From Leptolyngbyaceae cyanobacterium CSSed165cm_216 (GTDB lineage: Bacteria; Cyanobacteriota; Cyanobacteriia; Phormidesmidales; Phormidesmidaceae): DNA of 11,455 bases. Positions 6,762-11,455 of the stretch are shown here, one piece after another. The notes under the pieces were generated by a model. The model searched no databases. It worked only from the letters and a program-made list of their open reading frames with translations, and was not told the origin of the DNA. The stretch covers positions 1-11,455 of the forward strand of contig SLIY01000324.1 of assembly GCA_007135385.1 (NCBI GenBank), given 5' to 3'. Position numbers and translations under genes: made by a program. The first letter of the stretch is position 1. Every line of letters begins with the position of its first letter.

Positions 6762-6833
6762 GTTGCTGGTTTCGACCCCGCTCAACCAGCGACGAGGCCT
6801 GAGGGGAGTCGACGAGGCCTGAGCGGAGTCGAA
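6762..6833. repeat. Palindromic interspersed repeat with 20-bp tandem duplication
   Basis: The block holds TTCGACCCCGCTCA (6771-6784) and its near-perfect inverse TGAGCGGAGTCGAA (6820-6833, one mismatch). Between them, a 20-base unit GACGAGGCCTGAG(G/C)GGAGTC is tandemly duplicated (6791-6810 and 6811-6830) with one difference. A smaller hairpin, GTTGCTGGTT (6762-6771) with AACCAGCGAC (6784-6793), overlaps the left end. The core TTCGACTCCGCTCA is one I recall as a common dispersed palindrome in cyanobacteria and other bacteria, so this is probably a non-coding REP/MITE-like element between the 70-aa gene and the rhomboid gene. Confidence 0.8.
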
Positions 6834-6990
6834 GGCCGGATCAAGGGTTAGTCAGGAATTGTGTCCATGTACTTACTTAGGCCGTACTGGCGATGGGCGG
6901 ACTCCGCCGCTCAGTGGGCGAGGTGAGTGGGCAGTAAGACACCAAAAAAGTTACCCTGTCATTATTCGCCGCTGCATTCTGCTTCAGACT

Positions 6991-7680
6991 TTGGACGACT
7001 TCGAACTACAGGCCAAACTCAAGCAGCTTGAGACAGAGGTTGATGGCCAAGCTGCGCCGCCGTCTACCCAGAAGCCACCGGTAGATGGGAAACCAACCTC
7101 AACCCGCCCCTCCCGGTCTTGGGGACAACGGCTAAAGCGCAATGCTATGTTGCCCCTATGGATTTTGGCTATCCCCTGGACCCAGGAAATCATTGACCAG
7201 GTCTTTTTTGGCGGACAATGGAATTTTCCGGTGCATCCTCGCAGTTTGGCAGGGGTGCCGGGAATTTTCTTGTCTGCGTTCTCCCACGGTGGATTCGGTC
7301 ACCTGATTGGCAACAGCATTGCCTTTGTCCTGTTTAGCTGGCTGATTCTGGCCAAAAGCCGCCGTGACTACTGGATGGTGTTTTTGATTGGCTGGCTGGG
7401 GGGTGGTTTTGCCACCTGGCTCCTTGCGCCTAACAGTTCCCATGGGCTAAGTGGGGTGGTGTATACCTTGTTCGGCTACCTGCTGTGTATTGGCTGGCTC
7501 GAGCGACGGATCATTCCTTTGCTGATTTCAGTGTTTGTGCTGATCAACTACAGCACCTTTATTTTTGGTATATTCCCGACCCACCCCATGGTGGCTTGGT
7601 GGGGGCATTTGTTTGGCTTTGTCCTCGGCATTTTTGCCGCCTACGGTGTCTACCGAGAACCGAAGCGACTGAGTGACTGA
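6991..7680 (+). CDS. Rhomboid-family intramembrane serine protease
   Basis: Cleaves single-pass membrane proteins within or near the bilayer. From the chosen start (229 aa), a short soluble N-terminus (DDFELQAKLKQLETE, then a Pro-rich linker) leads into about six transmembrane helices. HLIGN (His104, Asn108) is the conserved HxxxN of TM2, GLSGVVY carries the nucleophile Ser154 in the GxSG motif, and GHLFGFVLG in the last helix carries His206, so the Ser-His dyad is intact. The motif order matches compact six-helix rhomboids. The start is uncertain: the frame opens at TTG 6859, but the first 40 or so residues there look non-coding. TTG 6991 is the best alternative; no start has a clear ribosome binding site, and the first in-frame ATG (7147) would remove the plausible N-terminal helix. 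The substrate is unknown. Confidence 0.87.
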   Translation: MDDFELQAKLKQLETEVDGQAAPPSTQKPPVDGKPTSTRPSRSWGQRLKRNAMLPLWILAIPWTQEIIDQVFFGGQWNFPVHPRSLAGVPGIFLSAFSHGGFGHLIGNSIAFVLFSWLILAKSRRDYWMVFLIGWLGGGFATWLLAPNSSHGLSGVVYTLFGYLLCIGWLERRIIPLLISVFVLINYSTFIFGIFPTHPMVAWWGHLFGFVLGIFAAYGVYREPKRLSD

Positions 7681-7695
7681 GAACGGCCCATACTT

Positions 7696-7713
7696 AGAGC
7701 CCTAGGGGGCTCT
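7696..7713. repeat. Hairpin in the rhomboid/nuclease-like spacer
   Basis: Arms AGAGCCC (7696-7702) and GGGCTCT (7707-7713) pair perfectly across a 4-base loop, 16 bases past the rhomboid stop. The GC-rich stem could weaken read-through into the next gene. There is no U-tract after it on either strand, so it is at best a non-canonical terminator or processing hairpin. Confidence 0.5.
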
Positions 7714-7744
7714 GAAGCGACTGATCAACTCATCCACCACTGTT

Positions 7745-8167
7745 ATGACCCAGGCTCTACAACAGCGCAAACGCTCCTTTTCCAGCTTTACCTATAAGGA
7801 AGCGTTTCAGCACTTAGGAGTTACAGAACTCCAGCGCTGGCATCTAGCCGCCGACCTGGTCCCCCTCAGTGACTTTTTTCAGCAGCGGTTGGAGCGCCTG
7901 CAAAGATTTGATTTGGAGAGTTTAGAAATCTCAAAAACCCTGCTGATTGACGCCATCTGTGAAGAGGGGCTAGAAGGGTTTGATCGACTCAAGGTTTGGA
8001 AAGGGGCCTATCTAGAAGGAGAAATGGTTTGCGGTAACGCTGATTATCTGATTGCCGAACGACGGGCTTACTTAGAGGCCCCTTTGGCCTGTGTGATTGA
8101 GGCGAAGAAGGATGACTTCGAGCAGGGCACAGCTCAGTGCTTAGTGGTCTCAAGTCCAGGGCTGTAA
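7745..8167 (+). CDS. C-terminally truncated PD-(D/E)XK-like cyanobacterial protein
   Basis: 140 aa. It resembles a family, common in cyanobacteria, of roughly 200-aa hypothetical proteins with the blocks FQQRLERLQRFDLE, SKTLLIDAICEE, NADYLIAERRAYLEAPL and CVIEAKKDDFEQG. Asp100 and the E119-A-K121 triplet have the spacing of a PD-(D/E)XK nuclease core, with a possible helix Glu at 73-74. Family members normally continue after 'AQCL' for some 60-70 residues. Here the similarity stops near residue 133, followed by only VVSSPGL and a stop. The other plus frame past that point does not restore the family sequence, so deletion or recombination fits better than a frameshift. The ORF overlaps the convergent DUF1643 gene by 18 bases. 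It may be a pseudogene or a shortened product. There is no strong ribosome binding site before the ATG. Confidence 0.72.
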   Translation: MTQALQQRKRSFSSFTYKEAFQHLGVTELQRWHLAADLVPLSDFFQQRLERLQRFDLESLEISKTLLIDAICEEGLEGFDRLKVWKGAYLEGEMVCGNADYLIAERRAYLEAPLACVIEAKKDDFEQGTAQCLVVSSPGL

Positions 8168-8635
8168 GGTACGTTGCCTCGGGACATAGAGGGGGTGGCG
8201 AGGCTGTCCGGTGCGGTTGCGCCCCAAGCAGGTCCACTTGTCTTGATAGGGGGCTAGTAGGGCTAACACCGCGCGATCGCGATGGTACAGACAGCCCCAG
8301 TTGCCCCAAGCGAGTAGAATCTGGTTAGCTTGGGCGGCGGCGGTCAACAGGACCGCGTCATTGTCAGGCCCAACGGGGTCGCTGGCCTGTTTGAGGCGGC
8401 GGGGATGGGCCGTGCGGTAGGCGAACAAATTGACCACGTCAATGGCTCCAAACCCCCAACTTTGGGCTAGCCCCTGACAGCGGCGCAAAGTTGGGTCATC
8501 GACGGTGGCGTCGGCCTGGCTAGGATTAAGCATGATGATGGTTAGCCAGGGGCAGGATGGCTGCCACTGGCGAGTTAGGCGGTAGCGATAGCTGCCACTG
8601 GGGTCAAAACGGGCACTGCGCTCCATGGCCGACAT
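8150..8635 (-). CDS. DUF1643 family protein
   Basis: 161 aa, function unknown. The DUF1643 blocks appear in the expected order: FDPSGSYRYRLTR (10-22), IIMLNPSQAD (33-42), DDPTLRRC (46-53), VVNLFAYRT (67-75), DPVGPDND (86-93), LAWGNWG (108-114) and GQPRHPLY (143-150), with the usual Trp-containing end QPWT. It appears complete at both ends. A second ATG three codons in (8624-8626) would give MERSARFD, which also looks family-like; no ribosome binding site decides between them. There is no membrane segment or signal peptide. It converges on and overlaps the truncated nuclease-like gene by 18 bases and diverges from the MFS gene. The conserved Asn, Asp and His residues suggest an enzyme, but no reaction is known to me. 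Confidence 0.9.
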   Translation of the reverse strand: MSAMERSARFDPSGSYRYRLTRQWQPSCPWLTIIMLNPSQADATVDDPTLRRCQGLAQSWGFGAIDVVNLFAYRTAHPRRLKQASDPVGPDNDAVLLTAAAQANQILLAWGNWGCLYHRDRAVLALLAPYQDKWTCLGRNRTGQPRHPLYVPRQRTLQPWT

Positions 8636-8664
8636 TTGAAATAATTGTTTACATTAGAGATATT
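8636..8664 (+). promoter_or_regulatory. Possible sigma70-type promoter for the MFS-hemW pair
   Basis: TTGAAA (8636-8641, 5 of 6 to consensus) and GATATT (8659-8664, 4 of 6) are 17 bases apart in the AT-rich part of the 100-bp divergent spacer. Transcription would start near 8671, giving a leader of about 65 bases. It abuts the first codon of the divergent DUF1643 gene. Confidence 0.38.
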
Positions 8665-8735
8665 GATCCGCAAACCTCGGGCTATTCGGATCTCGGGGTG
8701 ATTGTCTTCCCCTCCCGTCTTGGAATATTAGAACC

Positions 8736-10058
8736 TTGACTATTTTCTCAACCTTCAACCCATCAGTACGATCGAATTTATTGATCCTGTTTGCGGCGGG
8801 CCTATGCTTTTGGGCAGGCCTGGCCGGGCTGCTGCCCACCCTGCCGCTGTTTATTTCCACCCTAGGGGGAAGCGGTCAGCAAATCGGCATTGTGATGGCC
8901 TCCTTTGCGGCGGGGCTTTTAGTGGCTCGGCCTACCTTGTCCCGCTTGGCTGATGATCGGGGTCGCAAGTTTGTAATGGTGATTGGGCTATCGGCGGTCG
9001 CGATCGCCCCCTTTGGCTATTTGCTGGTCCAGTTGCTGCCTCATCTGACTGTCCCGCTCGCTTTCGGCCAGCGCACGCTGACGGTAGATCTGTCCATCCT
9101 CTCCCTGATGCTAATTCGTGCCTTTCATGGCCTCAGCATTGCGGCCTTTGTGGTGGCCTATAGTGCCCTGGTGATCGATCTAGCCCCGGTCGACAGACGC
9201 GGCGAGCTAATTGGCTATATGACCTTGGTCAACCCCATCGGTATGGCCCTGGGACCAGCCTTAGGAGGCTTTTTGTATGAGGCCTCCGGTTTTGTCACGG
9301 CGTTTTTGGTGATGGGAATTTTGGGTATCGTTGGCCTGCTGCTGGTTTCACAACTAGATGAGCCGCCCCGCCCCAGCTTTGATTCTCCCTATCCATCCGC
9401 CAAACCTTCTGAGGTGTTTTGGGGACTGTTGTGGACGGGGCGCATCCGCACCCCCGCCCTAGTGCTGCTGCTGGTGGGACTAGCCTTTGGTACCCTGAGT
9501 ACTTTTGTGCCTCTATACGTGCAGGAAACTGGGTTGGCACTGAATGTGGGCTTGATCTATGCGGCCTCAGCGATGGCTAGTTTTAGCTCTCGACTGGTGG
9601 TCGGTCGAGCTTCAGATCGCTATGGACGAGGTCGATTTATTACCGCTAGTTTGGCGATCTATAGTCTGGCCATGGGGTTGTTTTGGCTGGCCGATAGTGC
9701 CCCAGCATTTTTGCTAGCGGGGTTAGTTCAGGGCTTTGCCGCAGGAACCTTGATCCCGATGATTGCCGCCCTGATGGGCGATCGCTCTAACCCCACCGAT
9801 CGCGGTCGCACCTTCGGTTTAGCCATGGTGGGCTTTGATGTGGGCATTGCCCTGGCCGGTCCTGTGTTTGGCACCATCGCCGATGGCATCGGCTATCGCG
9901 GTATTTTTGGCTTGGCCGGAGTGATGACTCTGGTGGGGATGCTGATCTTCATTACCACTAGCAGCAAAGACCTGCGCCACTCCCTACAATTCTCCCTAGC
10001 CCACGGGCGCGACGTGTACGCTGTGGATCTGGCGAGTGTTGTCCAAGATCCGCTATGA
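8736..10058 (+). CDS. Major facilitator superfamily transporter (12-TM, efflux-like)
   Basis: 440 aa, predicted inner-membrane secondary transporter. About 12 hydrophobic helices are arranged as two six-helix halves. The first half carries motif A between TM2 and TM3 as SRLADDRGRK (69-78). The second half has its counterpart GRASDRYGRG (290-299), both diagnostic for MFS, and RAFHGLS (128-134) fits TM4. A cytoplasmic linker rich in Pro and Ser (about 208-228) separates the halves. The start is TTG at 8736-8738; the resulting MTIFSTFNPSVRSNLLILFAAG resembles the N-termini I recall for cyanobacterial relatives, and no in-frame ATG precedes TM1. The layout is like drug/proton antiporters, but the substrate cannot be told. 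Its TGA overlaps the hemW ATG, so the two are probably coupled; a link to porphyrin or heme handling is only a guess from context. Confidence 0.92.
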   Translation: MTIFSTFNPSVRSNLLILFAAGLCFWAGLAGLLPTLPLFISTLGGSGQQIGIVMASFAAGLLVARPTLSRLADDRGRKFVMVIGLSAVAIAPFGYLLVQLLPHLTVPLAFGQRTLTVDLSILSLMLIRAFHGLSIAAFVVAYSALVIDLAPVDRRGELIGYMTLVNPIGMALGPALGGFLYEASGFVTAFLVMGILGIVGLLLVSQLDEPPRPSFDSPYPSAKPSEVFWGLLWTGRIRTPALVLLLVGLAFGTLSTFVPLYVQETGLALNVGLIYAASAMASFSSRLVVGRASDRYGRGRFITASLAIYSLAMGLFWLADSAPAFLLAGLVQGFAAGTLIPMIAALMGDRSNPTDRGRTFGLAMVGFDVGIALAGPVFGTIADGIGYRGIFGLAGVMTLVGMLIFITTSSKDLRHSLQFSLAHGRDVYAVDLASVVQDPL

Positions 10059-11263
10059 CCGCCGATTCTGTTTCCGCCTACGTTCACATTCCTTTTTGTC
10101 GCCGCCGCTGTTTTTACTGCGACTTTCCCATTTCGGTGCTGGGTAATCAGCGCCGGGGGGAAACGTCCATGACTGTAGACCGGTACGTCGAAATTCTCTG
10201 TGAGGAGATTGCGACAACCCCAGCGGGGTCGCTGCCGCTGCAAACGGTCTTTTTTGGGGGTGGCACCCCCTCACTGCTGTCGGTGTCCCAGCTAGAGCAA
10301 ATCCTGAGCCAGTTGGATCAGCGGTTTGGTATCAGAGCTGATGCAGAAATTTCGATGGAAATGGATCCTGCTACCTTTTCTCTAGAGCATTTGCAGGGAT
10401 ATTTAGCGGCTGGAATGAATCGCATTAGCCTAGGGGTACAGGCCCTAGACGACACCACCCTGGAAGCCTGTGGCCGCTTCCACCGCGTCGCCGATGTCTA
10501 TCAAGCAGTGGAGTGGTTGCACCAGCTCACTATGGCCAACTGGAGTCTGGATTTGATCTCAGGGTTACCCCACCAAACCTGGGAGGATTGGCAGACTGGA
10601 CTGGCTAAGGCCCTAGCTTTGAAGCCCCACCATCTATCTATTTATGACCTGACGGTGGAACCCCAGACCGTGTTCGCTAAACGCTACCAGCCGGGGGATG
10701 CCCCCCTACCGACGGATGAGCAGACGGCTCAGATGTATCGCCTGGCCCAGCGCTATCTGACGACCCAGGGGTATGAGCATTATGAAGTGTCCAACTATGC
10801 TCAGCCAGGCCATCAATGTCAGCATAATTTGACGTACTGGCGCAATCAGCCCTACTACGGCTTTGGCCTAGGGGCCACCAGCTATACCCAGCACCAGCGA
10901 GTCAGCCGACCTCGCACGCTAGCGACCTATCACCAGTGGGTGCAGGCGTTTCAAGCGGCTGGCGGTCTACATCACGAGCCCGCAACCCCCCCGATTGAGC
11001 AGTTGCTCGATCGCCTCATGGTAAGCCTGCGACTTCGCGAGGGAATCGATGGAGAGGAGTTGCGATCGCTCTGTCCTCCCGCCACCTGGGCCATCCTCGA
11101 TGCCGCCCTCCAGCCCCATATCCAGTCAGGGTTGGTGGTGCTCGAGGGGGACTCGTGGTCTACCCTACGCCGCTTGCGTCTCAGCGATCCCGAAGGTTTT
11201 CTGTTTTCTAATGTGGTGTTGTCAGACTGCTTTCGGGCCTTAGACCAGGGCTGCGATCGCTGA
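10055..11263 (+). CDS. hemW: Radical SAM heme chaperone HemW (formerly HemN-like)
   Basis: 402 aa. The [4Fe-4S]/SAM motif CxxxCxxC is present as C15-RRR-C19-FY-C22 after the typical AYVHIPFC start. It is followed by FFGGGTPSLL (66-75), EMDPATF (102-108) and NRISLGVQ (122-129) of the radical SAM barrel. The C-terminal HemN_C-type region has HNLTYW and YYGFGLGATSY. These features, and the lack of the extended N-terminus of true coproporphyrinogen III dehydrogenase (HemN), favour HemW, a heme-binding protein that delivers heme to respiratory enzymes rather than oxidising coproporphyrinogen. Older annotations would call it oxygen-independent coproporphyrinogen III oxidase. The ATG overlaps the MFS stop by 4 bases (ATGA), suggesting translational coupling. 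HIP1 sites lie within its 3' end, one just before the stop. Confidence 0.93.
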   Translation: MTADSVSAYVHIPFCRRRCFYCDFPISVLGNQRRGETSMTVDRYVEILCEEIATTPAGSLPLQTVFFGGGTPSLLSVSQLEQILSQLDQRFGIRADAEISMEMDPATFSLEHLQGYLAAGMNRISLGVQALDDTTLEACGRFHRVADVYQAVEWLHQLTMANWSLDLISGLPHQTWEDWQTGLAKALALKPHHLSIYDLTVEPQTVFAKRYQPGDAPLPTDEQTAQMYRLAQRYLTTQGYEHYEVSNYAQPGHQCQHNLTYWRNQPYYGFGLGATSYTQHQRVSRPRTLATYHQWVQAFQAAGGLHHEPATPPIEQLLDRLMVSLRLREGIDGEELRSLCPPATWAILDAALQPHIQSGLVVLEGDSWSTLRRLRLSDPEGFLFSNVVLSDCFRALDQGCDR

Positions 11264-11297
11264 TAGGCCAGACACACCGGTCTGCCGCTACGTATCT

Positions 11298-11330
11298 GAA
11301 AAACGAAAAAAGAAAAGGGAAAAACGAAAA
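11298..11330. repeat. A-rich direct repeat downstream of hemW
   Basis: The 12-base word GAAAAACGAAAA occurs at 11298-11309 and 11319-11330, joined by more A/G-rich sequence. No gene or terminator stem is visible. It belongs to the low-complexity spacer after hemW. Confidence 0.6.
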
Positions 11331-11388
11331 CCCTCCCTCCTTTCTTCTGCTGAGTACAGGCTACGCCCTACGTTCTGCGTTCTTTCCC

Positions 11389-11434
11389 CATCCCCCCACC
11401 TCCTCATCCCCCCACCTCCCCATCCCCACCCTCT
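11389..11434. repeat. C/T-rich tandem repeat, 16-bp period
   Basis: CATCCCCCCACCTCC starts at 11389 and again at 11405, followed by a degenerate third copy from 11421. The strand is nearly pure pyrimidine apart from the A of each unit. Such CCCCATC-type arrays are frequent in cyanobacterial spacers. The window ends before any next gene. Confidence 0.75.
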
Positions 11435-11455
11435 TTACCTCCCCCTTAATCCCCT

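Larger units (their letters stand above)
604..11260. repeat. Dispersed HIP1 octamers (GCGATCGC)
   Basis: At least 13 copies, starting at 604, 1787, 4658, 4839, 4916, 5311, 5335, 6472, 8273, 9000, 9778, 11062 and 11253. HIP1 over-representation is a known cyanobacterial genome signature. Copies fall both in genes and in spacers, including one between the ribosome binding site and ATG of the pentapeptide gene. None was found between 1795 and 4657. Confidence 0.9.

Noticed and set aside
6454..6822. Plus-strand ORF of 122 aa overlapping the 70-aa gene and the repeat
   Set aside because: It runs through the interspersed repeat in a different frame and shows no protein-like pattern.
7156..7443. 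Minus-strand ORF of 95 aa within the rhomboid gene
   Set aside because: It is antisense to the transmembrane core that contains the rhomboid catalytic motifs.

Overview
The window looks like chromosomal DNA from a cyanobacterium, probably a filamentous or Leptolyngbya-like form. The HIP1 palindrome GCGATCGC occurs at least 13 times in 11.4 kb, where well under one copy is expected by chance. Short heptanucleotide and pyrimidine-rich tandem repeats typical of cyanobacterial spacers are present. Several genes belong to families I associate with cyanobacteria: DUF2358, a short pentapeptide-repeat protein, a NurA-domain protein and a PD-(D/E)XK-like 'EAKK' family. All family calls come from reading motifs; no database search was run.

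Left block (1-6174), all on the minus strand. In transcription order: a NurA-domain nuclease; class II fumarase (fumC); an unrecognised 59-aa ORF with its own possible promoter; a NOL1/NOP2/sun-family RNA m5C methyltransferase; a pentapeptide-repeat protein followed 26 bp later by a DUF2358 protein (probable operon); then, after a 251-bp spacer with no clear feature, a 41-aa one-helix membrane peptide with a near-ideal ribosome binding site, 47 bp ahead of a universal stress protein (probable two-gene unit).

Middle (6175-8635), an accessory and repeat-rich zone. The 343-bp spacer between nurA and the first plus-strand gene holds a perfect 17-bp inverted repeat nested inside a second one. Next come a 70-aa two-helix membrane protein, a palindromic/tandem interspersed repeat, a rhomboid protease with its catalytic residues, and a 140-aa PD-(D/E)XK-like protein that appears cut off just after its active-site core. 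The cut lies where the convergent DUF1643 gene ends, so this looks like an old recombination junction.

Right block (8636-11455), plus strand. An MFS transporter and the radical-SAM heme chaperone hemW overlap by 4 bases (ATGA) and are probably translationally coupled. The window ends in a low-complexity spacer of A-rich and C/T-rich repeats.

Most genes are ordinary housekeeping or stress functions. The items most worth a second look are the truncated nuclease-family gene and its junction with DUF1643, the nested hairpin upstream of nurA, the two short genes (41 and 59 aa), and the MFS-hemW coupling. I see no CRISPR array, complete insertion sequence, tRNA or rRNA, and no convincing new multi-gene system.
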